Assembly (NCBI RefSeq): GCF_020782115.1
Contig: NZ_JAJGMW010000014.1
Coordinates: forward strand, 55,998 to 119,997
Reading direction: 5' to 3'
Length of the DNA stretch: 64,000 bases
Origin: Leeuwenhoekiella parthenopeia
GTDB taxonomy: Bacteria > Bacteroidota > Bacteroidia > Flavobacteriales > Flavobacteriaceae
The position numbers and the translations under genes were made by a program. The notes beneath the pieces were generated by a model. The model did no database searches. It worked only from the letters and a program-made list of their open reading frames with translations, and was not told where the DNA came from. Shown here piece after piece: positions 18,811-28,642 of this stretch (the stretch's first letter is position 1; the number at the start of each line of letters is the position of its first letter).

Positions 18811-20222
18811 TAGCGGAGTTCTAATAAAACAACATTTTCTACGTGGTGTGTCTGCGGAAACATATCTACAGGCTGCACCTTTTTAATCTTATAGTACGGG
18901 TCGAGCAAAGCTAAATCACGGGCTTGTGTTGCACTGTTACAACTTACATAAACAATACGGGGAGCCTTAATCTTGATTAGTTGTTCGACCACATCTTTAT
19001 GCATACCATCGCGCGGAGGGTCGGTTATTACCACATCGGGCTTACCGTGTTTCGCTACAAAAGCTTCGTTAAAGACATTTTTCATATCGCCTACATAAAA
19101 CTCAACGTTTTCAATGCCGTTTAATTGCGCGTTTTCACGTGCGGCAATAATAGCGTCTGGGACAGCTTCAACTCCAATCACTTTTCCGGCATTTTTTGCG
19201 ACAAATTGAGCGATGGTTCCTGTGCCGGTATATAGGTCAAATACAGTATCAGATCCCTGAAGGTCTGCAAAATCACGCGTTATTTTATACAGTTGGTAAG
19301 CCTGTTCAGAATTGGTCTGGTAGAAGGATTTGGCATTGATTTTAAACTTCAGGCCTTCCATTTCTTCAAAGATGTGATCTCTTCCGTTGTAGCAGATCAC
19401 TTCCTGATCGTAAATGGTATCGTTTCCTTTCTCATTAATCACATAAAGCAATGATGTTATTTCCGGAAAGTTTTCTTTTAAATAATCAAGCACCAACTCA
19501 CGTGGCTCTTTTTCGTCAGCAAAAAACTGAACCAATACCATAAGTTCACCCGTACTGCTGGTACGTATCATTAAGGTTCTTAAAAGTCCTTCCTGATTAC
19601 GGGTATTAAAAAACGGAATGTTGTTTTTGGTAGCAAACTCCTTGACCCCGTTGCGTATGGCATTACTGGGATCACGCTGCAACCAGCACTTGTCTATGTC
19701 CAGAATTTTGTCCCACATTCCGGGAATGTGAAAGCCCAGGGCATTGCGGTCTTCAATAATCGCATCGCTTTTGATCTGCTTTAGGGTAAGCCATTTGCTG
19801 TCGCTAAAACTGAATTCCATTTTATTGCGGTAAAAATATTGCTCCTTACTGCCGGAAATGGGTGTCATGGCAGGAAGCTCAAGTTTCCCCAGACGTTTCA
19901 GGTTATTTTCAACCTCGCGCTGCTTGTATTCAAGCTGGGCTTCATACTGCATATTTTGCCATTTGCAACCGCCACAGGTGCCGAAGTGTTTACAAACGGG
20001 CTGAGTACGCTTTGGCGATTCCTCGTGAATCTGTATGGCAGTACCCTCGTAGTAGGCTTTGCGCTGCTTGTTGGTTTGTACGTCTACAACATCGCCGGGA
20101 ACGGCATTATTGATGAAAATAACACGCCCGTCAGGAGCTTTTGCGATGGCTTTTCCTTTTGCACCGGCGTCTGTCACCGTTACTTTTGAAAAGACTTTTC
20201 TGGTTTTCTTTTTTCTTGACAC
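18810..20222 (-). CDS. rlmD: 23S rRNA (uracil-C5)-methyltransferase RlmD-like
   Basis: 470 residues. Has an N-terminal TRAM domain (about 12-70), an iron-sulfur cluster CKHFGTCGGCKWQ with Cys77, Cys83, Cys86 and a further Cys in DIDKCWLQ, then the SAM domain with FDLYTGTGTIAQFVA. The catalytic Cys lies in IVYVSCNSAT. This is the TrmA/RlmC/RlmD group; RlmD (m5U1939) is the usual assignment, though other 23S sites or tRNA are possible. The start is a GTG at 20220-20222. A box TATTTTTG lies 4 nt upstream. Confidence 0.9.
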   Translation of the reverse strand: MSRKKKTRKVFSKVTVTDAGAKGKAIAKAPDGRVIFINNAVPGDVVDVQTNKQRKAYYEGTAIQIHEESPKRTQPVCKHFGTCGGCKWQNMQYEAQLEYKQREVENNLKRLGKLELPAMTPISGSKEQYFYRNKMEFSFSDSKWLTLKQIKSDAIIEDRNALGFHIPGMWDKILDIDKCWLQRDPSNAIRNGVKEFATKNNIPFFNTRNQEGLLRTLMIRTSSTGELMVLVQFFADEKEPRELVLDYLKENFPEITSLLYVINEKGNDTIYDQEVICYNGRDHIFEEMEGLKFKINAKSFYQTNSEQAYQLYKITRDFADLQGSDTVFDLYTGTGTIAQFVAKNAGKVIGVEAVPDAIIAARENAQLNGIENVEFYVGDMKNVFNEAFVAKHGKPDVVITDPPRDGMHKDVVEQLIKIKAPRIVYVSCNSATQARDLALLDPYYKIKKVQPVDMFPQTHHVENVVLLELR

Positions 20223-20226
20223 GCGG

Positions 20227-20259
20227 CAAAAATAGTATAAATATGATGATCTGCATCAA
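20227..20259 (-). promoter_or_regulatory. Possible promoter of rlmD
   Basis: On the minus strand TTG (20259-20257) and TATTTTTG (20234-20227) with a 22-nt spacer. The -7 box matches the consensus well; the spacer is at the long end. The box is 4 nt before the GTG start, again implying a leaderless transcript. Confidence 0.35.
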
Positions 20260-20310
20260 GCTTAAGCCCCGCATTTAAGTAAGCTTTAGGACTAAGTAGG
20301 CTAAGGAGTT

Positions 20311-20442
20311 ATGGATTTTTTAATAAATTGCAATTTCTTAAACAGGATGATTTCTCTCCTTTTAAGAATGCTTCTTTACACTGGAATTACTTCTGAATCT
20401 TTACAGAAACCAAAAGAAGACATTGCCAAGCAGGAATCATAG
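20311..20442 (+). CDS. Possible 43-residue small protein
   Basis: An ATG preceded by AGGAG (6 nt spacing, an unusual Shine-Dalgarno match for this lineage) opens 43 codons to a TAG at 20440-20442, ending 27 nt before rocD. The peptide has a hydrophobic middle (MISLLLRMLLY) and a polar tail. There is no family I recognise. It may be chance, or a leader peptide of rocD. Confidence 0.2.
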   Translation: MDFLINCNFLNRMISLLLRMLLYTGITSESLQKPKEDIAKQES

Positions 20443-20469
20443 AGTGCTTACCCTAAAATTTTTTACAAC

Positions 20470-21750
20470 ATGATTACTGAAGATCAACTTACTTCACAGG
20501 AGGCTATTGCCCTCGAAGACAAACACGGCGCGCACAATTATCATCCGTTGCCTGTGGTTTTGAACCGCGGTGAAGGTGTTTATGTGTGGGATGTAGAAGG
20601 TAAAAAGTATTTTGACTTTTTATCTGCCTATTCTGCCGTAAACCAGGGGCATTGCCATCCTGCAATCGTTGATGCGATGAACAAACAGGCTCAAACCCTC
20701 ACACTTACATCAAGAGCATTTCACAACGATATGCTCGGCAGGTATGAAGCCTTTGCTACAGATTATTTTAAGTTTGACAAGCTCCTGCCTATGAACACCG
20801 GTGCAGAGGCTGTAGAAACTGCGATTAAGATAGCCCGCAAGTGGGCTTATGAAAAAAAGGGACTTAAAGAACAGGATGCTCAAATCATTGTTTGTGAAAA
20901 TAATTTTCATGGACGAACCACAACGATCATTTCGTTTTCTAACGATGAGGGTGCCCGCAAAAACTTTGGTCCCTACACTCCCGGATTTATCAAAATACCT
21001 TACGATGATCCAAAGGCACTGGAGCGTGCCCTTCAGGAAAATGACAATGTAGCCGGATTCCTGGTAGAACCTATTCAGGGAGAAGCAGGAGTGTATACGC
21101 CATCAGATGATTTTATGAAACAGGCCAAGGCCTTATGTAATGAACACAATGTTTTATTTATAGCCGATGAAATTCAGACCGGAATAGCCCGTACCGGTGC
21201 TTTGCTGGCCGTATGTGGAAACTGTACCTGCGAAGGTCACTGCGAGCGTCAGGAAACGTATAGCAGACCGGATATTCTGATCCTGGGAAAAGCCCTTTCC
21301 GGAGGAGCCTACCCGGTATCTGCGGTATTGGCTGACGACGCTGTAATGAATGTAATCAAACCCGGACAGCACGGTTCTACCTTTGGGGGTAATCCTGTGG
21401 CAGGGGCCGTAGCTATGGCTGCTTTGAATGTGGTCAAAGACGAAAACTTAGCGCAAAATGCCCGTAAACTGGGAACGTTATTCCGTAACAAACTGAATGA
21501 CTATATCAAAGGAAGTACGATTGTAAAGCTGGTGCGTGGTCGTGGATTGCTCAATGCAATTGTGATTAACGATAGCGAAGACAGCAGCACGGCCTGGGAT
21601 ATTTGTATGGCGTTAAAAGAAAACGGACTTCTGGCTAAACCTACTCACGGTAATATCATTCGCTTTGCTCCTCCATTGGTTATGACCGAAGAGCAATTGC
21701 TCGAGTGCGTTGCAATTATTACAAAAACGCTTAAAGCTTTTGAAAAGTAA
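20470..21750 (+). CDS. rocD: Ornithine aminotransferase
   Basis: 426 residues. Converts ornithine and 2-oxoglutarate to glutamate semialdehyde and glutamate. Shows [49 protein letters not shown] (Asp233 contacts PLP) and [20 protein letters not shown] with the PLP Lys274. Between these is an extra Cys-rich stretch C249-x2-C252-x-C254-x3-C258 that standard RocD lacks, but which looks regular enough to be a metal site. The gene has its own terminator and is monocistronic. The start follows an AT-rich segment with no clear promoter. Confidence 0.93.
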   Translation: MITEDQLTSQEAIALEDKHGAHNYHPLPVVLNRGEGVYVWDVEGKKYFDFLSAYSAVNQGHCHPAIVDAMNKQAQTLTLTSRAFHNDMLGRYEAFATDYFKFDKLLPMNTGAEAVETAIKIARKWAYEKKGLKEQDAQIIVCENNFHGRTTTIISFSNDEGARKNFGPYTPGFIKIPYDDPKALERALQENDNVAGFLVEPIQGEAGVYTPSDDFMKQAKALCNEHNVLFIADEIQTGIARTGALLAVCGNCTCEGHCERQETYSRPDILILGKALSGGAYPVSAVLADDAVMNVIKPGQHGSTFGGNPVAGAVAMAALNVVKDENLAQNARKLGTLFRNKLNDYIKGSTIVKLVRGRGLLNAIVINDSEDSSTAWDICMALKENGLLAKPTHGNIIRFAPPLVMTEEQLLECVAIITKTLKAFEK

Positions 21751-21771
21751 GTGTTACGCTTATATATAACT

Positions 21772-21806
21772 AAAAACAGCGCCACGATGGCGCTGTTTTT
21801 TTTGTT
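21772..21806 (+). terminator. Terminator of rocD, possibly bidirectional
   Basis: Inverted repeat ACAGCGCCA / TGGCGCTGT (21776-21784 and 21788-21796) with loop CGA, followed by a T-run. The A-tract on the other side could also stop the minus-strand FKBP transcript that ends at 21830. Confidence 0.85.
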
Positions 21807-21829
21807 TTAAATATCAATTCTCCTGTAAC

Positions 21830-22309
21830 TTAATCTACAATCTCGAGAAGCTCCACATCAAAAATTAGAGCAGTATTTGGTGGAATTCCTCCCTGCGAAC
21901 CATAGACCCCATAGCCTAATCTTGCTGGTAGAAATAAAGTTGCTTTTCCTCCGGTCTTCATCAATCTGATGCCTTCGCTGAAACCGGTAATGACATTGCT
22001 TAAATTAAAATCTGCGGTTGTGGTCGGGTTAAATACCGTTTTATTTAAAAAATATCCTTTGAATTTAACTTTAACCGTAGCGTTAGCAGCAGGAGATTCA
22101 CCTGTTCCTTCTTCAGTTATCGTATAATGTAATCCACTGCTGGTAGTTTGTGCAATAATGGCATTTGCTTCCAGATAAGCTTCAATTTCTTCCTGATTAC
22201 GGGCAAATGCTTCGGCTTCTGTTTCTGTAGGTAGTGTAGGCCCGGTATCATCACTCATTGAGCAGGAAACAAATAAGCTGATAAAAAGTAATCCTAAAAA
22301 TGGTTTCAT
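21830..22309 (-). CDS. FKBP-type peptidyl-prolyl isomerase lipoprotein
   Basis: 159 residues. Signal MKPFLGLLFISLFVSCS with lipobox Cys15, then a short helical linker. The FKBP domain covers about residues 55-157: LHYTITEEGTGESPAANATVKVKFKGY, FNLSNVITGFSEGIRLMKTGGKATLFLP and GGIPPNTALIFDVELLEI. It has the family's proline-isomerase core; the first strand is shortened. It likely folds proteins at the outer membrane or periplasm. It is a single gene with its own terminator region shared with rocD. Confidence 0.92.
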   Translation of the reverse strand: MKPFLGLLFISLFVSCSMSDDTGPTLPTETEAEAFARNQEEIEAYLEANAIIAQTTSSGLHYTITEEGTGESPAANATVKVKFKGYFLNKTVFNPTTTADFNLSNVITGFSEGIRLMKTGGKATLFLPARLGYGVYGSQGGIPPNTALIFDVELLEIVD

Positions 22310-22416
22310 AAATATATTTAGTTTTTAAAATAGGTTGAATAGTATTCCGTCAAAATTGGAATAACTAACCTCTAGATACCCGAAGTTTAAAATGGTTGCT
22401 TTGATTTGAAAATTTT

Positions 22417-23004
22417 TTAAAAACGGTAGCCTACCTGTATGCCTCCTCTAAAGTAAATATCAACAGAACTGAAATTGTCATCATCTTTAGTATTACCGAA
22501 TAAATTACGTCCTACACCTAAAGAAGGTTCGATTACAAATCCATTGTTGCTTGCCCATTTATAACCCACTGCAAAACCTGCCCCAAAAGCAGTATTGTCT
22601 TGCTCAACGTAACGTTCATTAATGATAAAATCAGTATCTGGGTCGTAAGTATACTCGTAGTAATTATCTTCAAAACTACCCAGATTTAAATGTCCTTCTG
22701 CAAAAAGTCCCTGAGCTCTTTTTTCCTGACGGTTAAAGAAATACTGTCTGTAAAAAGGAGTTATTGCCCACTTTAGAATATCATCACTGCTTTCGCCGCC
22801 ATCAATACTAACCGAAACTCCGGCTCCGGAATACTTGCTGATGAGGTATTCATAGGTAATTTCAATATTTGCCACGGCAATAAGCTCTATAGCGTCAATT
22901 TTGATTTCGTGTTTTTTGCTGAAAAACGCGTTTGAATCTTCTTGTGCGAAAATCGCTGTTGAAAGGAAGAGCCCCAGCAATCCCGTTTTTAGTTTTAAAT
23001 GCAT
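22417..23004 (-). CDS. Small outer-membrane beta-barrel protein
   Basis: 195 residues with a signal peptide (MHLKLKTGLLGLFLSTAIFA). The mature part has about eight amphipathic strands ending with IYFRGGIQVGYRF, a C-terminal aromatic residue typical of outer-membrane barrels. Likely an 8-strand barrel (OmpA/porin-like group of unknown function). Flanked by FKBP and pepT without evident linkage. Confidence 0.75.
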   Translation of the reverse strand: MHLKLKTGLLGLFLSTAIFAQEDSNAFFSKKHEIKIDAIELIAVANIEITYEYLISKYSGAGVSVSIDGGESSDDILKWAITPFYRQYFFNRQEKRAQGLFAEGHLNLGSFEDNYYEYTYDPDTDFIINERYVEQDNTAFGAGFAVGYKWASNNGFVIEPSLGVGRNLFGNTKDDDNFSSVDIYFRGGIQVGYRF

Positions 23005-23169
23005 CTTTTTTTGATTGATTAATTTGCTGTAAAGATGCTCAACTAAGGGGTAGGTTGCTCTTATTTAGTCAGTTAAAAAAGACAATTTATTGTTGAGGTT
23101 AGTTAACTTCTTGATTATCTGTTAAATAATCAAGAAGTTTAGTTGATATCTGCTTTTGTGTAGTCTGAA

Positions 23170-24417
23170 TTATTTTGCAGCCAATTCGGCTATTTTGATA
23201 ATAACTTCGGTTGCTTTTAGCATACTTTCAACCGGTACATACTCAAATCTTCCGTGAAAATTGTGGCCTCCGGCAAAAATATTGGGACAGGGAAGGCCCA
23301 TAAATGAAAGTTGAGAACCGTCTGTGCCACCGCGAATGGGTTTTATGATGGGTTCGACTCCTGCGGCGATCATCGCTTCTTCAGCCAGATCTACAATATG
23401 CATGACCGGTTCAATCTTTTCGCGCATATTAAAATACTGATCTTTTATTTCAAGCGAAATCAATTCTAGACCATACTGACTGTTAATTTCTGTGGCAAGA
23501 TTATTTAAAACTTCTTTGCGGGCTTCAAAATGCTCTCGATCATGGTCTCTAATGATGTATTCGAGAACGGTCTCTTCCACATCGCCTTTGATTCCGTTTA
23601 AATGAAAAAAACCTTCGCGGTCTGAGGTATGCTCCGGTGTTTCGAGTCTGGGCAAGGAGTTGATAAAGTCCTGTGCAATGTATATGCTGTTAATCATTTT
23701 GCCTTTAGCATAACCCGGATGCACACTTTTCCCTTTTACAAATACTTTTACGCCTGCAGCATTAAAATTTTCAAATTCCAGTTCACCAATCTCACTTCCA
23801 TCCATCGTGTAAGCCCAGTCAGCACCAAATTGCTTTACGTCAAATTTATGAGCGCCACGACCTATTTCTTCATCAGGTGTAAACCCAATACGAATAGTAC
23901 CGTGTTCGATTTCAGGATGGGCTTTCAGGTATTTTACAGCCTCCATAATTTCGGTAATTCCGGCTTTATCATCGGCGCCCAGCAAGGTGGTTCCATCTGT
24001 AGTGATGAGGGTTTGTCCCTTGTAATTTTCGAGTTCCTCAAAATCATCCGGACTCAAGACAATATTTTGATCTTCATTCAGAATAATGTCTTTGCCGTTA
24101 TAATTTTCTATAAGTTTTGGTTTTACGTTAGTCCCTGTAAAATCGGGGGTGGTGTCGTAATGTGAAATAAACCCAATTACGGGAAGCTTTTTTGAACTGG
24201 TAGCCGGTAAGGTGGCCATAATGTAACCGTTACCGTCAATACGTGCATCGCTAAGGCCCATATCTAAAAGTTCCTGATGCAGTTTACGGGCCAGATTCCA
24301 TTGTTTTTCGGTGCTTGGCGTTGCAGAACTTTCGGGGTCGCTTTGCGTGTCTATAGTTACATAACTGATAAAACGATTAATGAGTGGTTGTTTGTCTATT
24401 ATAAATGTATTTTTCAC
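23170..24417 (-). CDS. pepT: Peptidase T (tripeptide aminopeptidase)
   Basis: 415 residues, close to the usual 408. M20 metallopeptidase: first metal His in [11 protein letters not shown], bridging Asp in [16 protein letters not shown], the acidic pair in [16 protein letters not shown], and [33 protein letters not shown] with the last His. The start is a GTG at 24415-24417 ([11 protein letters not shown]); no in-frame ATG gives a better start. Releases N-terminal residues from tripeptides in the cytoplasm. Confidence 0.95.
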   Translation of the reverse strand: MKNTFIIDKQPLINRFISYVTIDTQSDPESSATPSTEKQWNLARKLHQELLDMGLSDARIDGNGYIMATLPATSSKKLPVIGFISHYDTTPDFTGTNVKPKLIENYNGKDIILNEDQNIVLSPDDFEELENYKGQTLITTDGTTLLGADDKAGITEIMEAVKYLKAHPEIEHGTIRIGFTPDEEIGRGAHKFDVKQFGADWAYTMDGSEIGELEFENFNAAGVKVFVKGKSVHPGYAKGKMINSIYIAQDFINSLPRLETPEHTSDREGFFHLNGIKGDVEETVLEYIIRDHDREHFEARKEVLNNLATEINSQYGLELISLEIKDQYFNMREKIEPVMHIVDLAEEAMIAAGVEPIIKPIRGGTDGSQLSFMGLPCPNIFAGGHNFHGRFEYVPVESMLKATEVIIKIAELAAK

Positions 24418-24537
24418 ACCAAATTTTATTTTTTAACTTACTTTAATATGTGATTGTGTTAAAAGAGTAACTATTCCTTAATTTTTTTAAGAAATAGATT
24501 AACTTGATTCTACTCTATTTTAAACTAACACAAAATT

Positions 24538-27440
24538 ATGATTATGCAAAGAAACTACACGTTTACAATTCTCTTTTCTTGCTTTATTTTAATTACAGGA
24601 TTTGCGCAGGAAATTCAAGTCTCCGGGACGGTGATTGATGATCAATCTACTCCCTTGCCCGGTGTATCTGTTCAGGTTGAAGGCACAGATAAAGGAACCA
24701 TCACCGACTTTGACGGAAACTACAGCCTCGATGTAACCAGCGGGGTTAATCTGGTGTTTTCCTATGTGGGTTTTGAGACTCAGGTCCTTCGTGTAACCGG
24801 GCCGGTTCTCAATGTAACGCTGACCTCCGGGGTGGCTCTTGACCAGGTTGTACTTATTGGTACCCGTAATCCCAGCCGAACAGCAGTAAACTCGGCAGTA
24901 CCGGTAGATGTACTGAGTGTTTCAGAAATTGCGGAAAGTTCGCCGCAGATTACGGTAACCGAAATATTGAACTACGACGCACCTTCCTTTTCATCAAACC
25001 CACAAACCATTTCTGATGGTACAGATCACATTGCTCCGGCTTCATTACGGGGTTTGGGACCTGATCAGGTTTTGGTATTAATCAACGGAAAGCGACGTCA
25101 CAAAACGGCATTGGTAAATACAAACGGTACTTTTGGCCGGGGTTCAGTAGGTACAGATTTATCTGCGATACCAACCAATGCTATTGAACGTATCGAAATC
25201 TTAAGAGACGGTGCAGCTGCCCAGTATGGTTCAGATGCCATTGCAGGGGTGATCAATATTGTGCTTAAAAAAGCGACCAATCAGCTTGCTATAGATATGA
25301 CCACCGGTGCAAACTTCACCAGTGAAAATTATGACGATAGTGTTGATGGCGAAAAAATCAATATTGGCGCTAATTATGGTTTGCCTATCGGCGAAAAAGG
25401 CGGATTTGTAAACTTTACGGGTAACTTCAACTTTAGAGGCGCAACAAACCGGATGCGTTCTTATGAAGGTCAAATATTTAACAGATACAGTTCGATTGAG
25501 CGTGTTGCAAATAATGAAGGCTTTGATTTATTGGCACTTCAGGATGATATACCTGCTATAAAGAATTTTGCACAGGATGCCGGTTTTCCCTCAGATGTAC
25601 TTACTCAAATAAATGCAGCTAATTCAATCCCTGAACTTAGAGACATCTTACTTTTTGATAACACTAACGAGGAGTTAGCATTTCGTGGTCTTGATCGCAG
25701 CGATTTTAATATGCGTGTGGGTAATTCCCAGTTGCGCGGAGGTCAGTTTTTCGGAAATCTTGAAATCCCTTTGGGAGGAGAAGGAGATTTTAAATTGTAC
25801 TCATTGGGGGATTAGGCTTTAAAAATGGTAATGCTGCCGGTTTTTACCGTCTTCCGTTTCAGTCCCGTAACGTGACTTCGGTTTATTTAAACGGGTTTTT
25901 ACCGGAAATTAACTCAAATATCAAGGATAAAGCAGTTGCAGTAGGAATACGCGGTAAAGTAGGAGAGTGGAATGTTGATTTAAGCAACAATACCGGTATT
26001 AATGAATTTACCTACCGTATTAGCAATTCGCTTAATGCTTCCTTGCTCAATTCAACACCCTTTGAAGCAGATGCGGGAGGTTACAGCTATCAGGAAAACA
26101 CTTCAAACCTGGACGTAAGCCGTTTCTATGAAGATGTGATGTCTGGTTTAAGTATAGCGTTTGGTGCTGAATACCGTGTGGAAAATTATGACATCATCCC
26201 CGGTAAGGAGGTTTCTTATGCCCGTTATGATACCCAGGGAAATGTTTACGATCCTACTGATCCAACTTCAATAATTGCAGAGGCTAATTTTAGCAGTTCA
26301 AGTCAGCCAAACAGACAGCGTCCCGGCGGGATTCAGGTGTTTCCCGGTTTTGCGCCGAACAACGTGGTAGATGCCTATCGAAACTCAGTTGCGGGGTATC
26401 TGGATGTGGAAGCAGATTTTACCGATACCTTTCGTATGACCGGTGCTTTGCGTTATGAGAATTTCTCTGATTTTGGCGGAACCTTAAATTTTAAATCTTC
26501 CTTTTTGTGGAAGCTTAATGAAACTTTCAACCTTAGAGGTTCGGTCCAGTCGGGCTTTAGAGCTCCGTCGCTGCACCAGATTTATTACAATTCCACATCT
26601 ACCTTATTTGTAGATGGGGTGCCTCAGGAAGTTGGTATTTTCTCCAATACCTCCCGAGTTGCCCGTGTGCTCAACATAGCAGAGCTAAAAGAAGAAACCT
26701 CTCTGGGCTACACTGCCGGATTTACGGCAAAAATACCTGATGCAAATCTTTCCTTTACAGTAGATGGATACTTGATCAATATTGATGATCGCGTGGTTTT
26801 AACCGGTCAATTCGGTCCCAATGGAGACCCGGAATTGCAACGTTTATTCAGTCAGGCAAACGCCACACAGGCAGCCTTCTTCGTGAATTCGGTAGATACA
26901 CAAACCAGGGGAATTGATTTTGTCGCAGACCATAGTGCCGATATCGGAACCGATCTGAGACTTAAGAGTACCCTTTCTTTCACCCTGTCAAAAACAAGCA
27001 TAGAGAACATCAATATTCCCGGCCCGGTGCGTGATGCAGATCTTGCAGAGACCTATTTTGACCGAACCAGTGAGTTGTATATTGAAGCTGCGGTACCGCG
27101 TACAAAAGGTAGTTTAACAAACAGTCTCTTTATTGGTGAAAAGTGGAATGTGTTTTTACGCAACACCTACTTTGGAGAGGTTGAAGAGGCCACAAATAAT
27201 GTGGAAGAAGGTATCGACCGTATTTATTCAGGGAAGGTGGTGACCGATTTAAGTGCAAGCTATAGATTTTCTAAAGCTTTGCGCATTACCGTTGGCTCAA
27301 ACAACCTGCTTGATGTGTATCCCGATATGGCAGATCCGGCTTTTCAGTCTGAAGGACGTTTTCTGTATTCGCGCAGATCTACGCAGTTTGGTATAGACGG
27401 GCGCTATTTGTTTGCACGTTTAAATATTGTTTTAGACTAA
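24538..27440 (+). pseudogene. TonB-dependent receptor broken by a -1 frameshift
   Basis: Signal peptide, a CarboxypepD-regulatory-like domain (VSGTVIDDQSTPLPGVSVQVEGTDKG), a plug domain (PASLRGLGPDQVLVLINGKRRHKTALV, then IERIEILRDGAAAQYGSDAIAGVINIVLKK) and a large barrel ending in RYLFARLNIVLD. The first frame stops at 25815 and the barrel continues in another frame. At 25806-25810 there is a run of five G; one added G restores a continuous protein through LGGLGFKNGNAAGFYRLP. All downstream sequence is intact up to 27440, which suggests a single-base event or a homopolymer read error. Restored length is about 968 residues. Substrate unknown; probably siderophore, vitamin or glycan-type import. 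Confidence 0.85.
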
Positions 27441-27465
27441 GATTTTAATTTTGATATCATTTTTG

Positions 27466-27492
27466 AAAGGCTCCCTTCAGGGAGCCTTTTTT
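27466..27492 (+). terminator. Terminator after the TonB receptor
   Basis: Stem AAAGGCTCCC / GGGAGCCTTT with loop TTCA, followed by T. It ends before the pyrD promoter. Confidence 0.85.
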
Positions 27493-27508
27493 ATGTGTGT
27501 ATTTCTTT

Positions 27509-27537
27509 TTGATTCTAGTCGCGGCACTGTATTTTTG
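27509..27537 (+). promoter_or_regulatory. Promoter of pyrD
   Basis: TTG at 27509-27511, 18-nt spacer, TATTTTTG at 27530-27537: a full match to the Bacteroidota consensus. The start codon lies 21 nt downstream of the -7 box. Confidence 0.65.
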
Positions 27538-27558
27538 GAGCAGTTTTAGCCGATACCT

Positions 27559-28575
27559 ATGTACAAATCACTCATTCGCCCCCTGCTTTTTAAATTTGAC
27601 CCCGAAGCGGTTCATCATTTTAGTTTTAAGAGCATTGGGTTGATGCACAAGCTGGGAATTACCAAAATCTTTAAAAATCAGTTTCAGCTTAATGATCCGC
27701 GATTAGAACGGGAGGTTTTCGGTCTAAAATTTAAAAATCCCGTGGGTCTTGCAGCGGGTTTTGATAAAGATGCTAAACGCTATAGGGAGCTTGATGGCCT
27801 TGGTTTTGGTTTTATTGAAATAGGTACGCTGACTCCAAAACCCCAACCCGGTAATCCGAAAAAGCGATTATTCCGCCTAAAAGAAGATAGCGCGATCATA
27901 AACCGAATGGGTTTTAATAATGACGGTGTCGAAGCTGCTGTAGCGCGTTTAAAATCGAATACACATGTTTTGATAGGGGGCAATATCGGCAAGAATAAAG
28001 CAACTCCCAATGCCGAAGCTTTTGAAGATTATAAAATCTGTTTTGAAGCCCTTTATGATTATGTAGATTACTTCGTGGTTAATGTAAGCTCGCCCAATAC
28101 GCCGAATCTACGCGAATTACAGGACAAAGAACCGCTAACGCAATTACTGAGCGGACTTCAGGCCCTAAATACGGCAAAGCCAAAGCAAAAACCCATTCTG
28201 CTCAAAATTGCCCCAGACCTTACAGACTCTCAGTTGCTCGATATAATTGATATTGTAAAAGAGACCAAAATCGCCGGGGTAATAGCAACCAATACGACCA
28301 TAAGCCGTGAAGGGCTTCAATCTGAAGCAAAATCTGAAATGGGAGGTCTGAGTGGGAAACCCCTTAGACAGCGTTCTACCGAAGTCATTCGGTTTTTGTC
28401 TGAAAAAAGCGGGAAAGCATTCCCAATAATCGGGGTGGGAGGTATACATTCTCCACAGGATGCCATTGATAAACTGGAGGCGGGTGCAAGCCTTATTCAG
28501 CTTTATACCGGCTTTGTTTATGAGGGTCCGTCGCTTATTAAACGTATTAATCGTAAAATAGTAGAGAAACTATAA
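27559..28575 (+). CDS. pyrD: Dihydroorotate dehydrogenase (quinone)
   Basis: 338 residues, class 2 type. Oxidises dihydroorotate to orotate in pyrimidine synthesis, passing electrons to quinone. The N-terminal helix region is basic and hydrophobic ([23 protein letters not shown]) for membrane contact. Core motifs are [60 protein letters not shown] (base Ser in this region), [41 protein letters not shown] and [13 protein letters not shown]. It has its own promoter. The next gene is a histidine kinase, 67 nt downstream. Confidence 0.96.
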   Translation: MYKSLIRPLLFKFDPEAVHHFSFKSIGLMHKLGITKIFKNQFQLNDPRLEREVFGLKFKNPVGLAAGFDKDAKRYRELDGLGFGFIEIGTLTPKPQPGNPKKRLFRLKEDSAIINRMGFNNDGVEAAVARLKSNTHVLIGGNIGKNKATPNAEAFEDYKICFEALYDYVDYFVVNVSSPNTPNLRELQDKEPLTQLLSGLQALNTAKPKQKPILLKIAPDLTDSQLLDIIDIVKETKIAGVIATNTTISREGLQSEAKSEMGGLSGKPLRQRSTEVIRFLSEKSGKAFPIIGVGGIHSPQDAIDKLEAGASLIQLYTGFVYEGPSLIKRINRKIVEKL

Positions 28576-28642
28576 TCACAGTTGTTGAAATTCATCTAAA
28601 TTTAAAACAGCGTAAAGCGACCCCTTTCATATTTAAAATTAC

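Noticed and set aside
24477..24491. CTTAA-TTTTT-TTAAG inverted repeat upstream of the first TonB receptor
   Set aside because: Short, A/T-only apart from end bases; no promoter element or second copy nearby to support a role.
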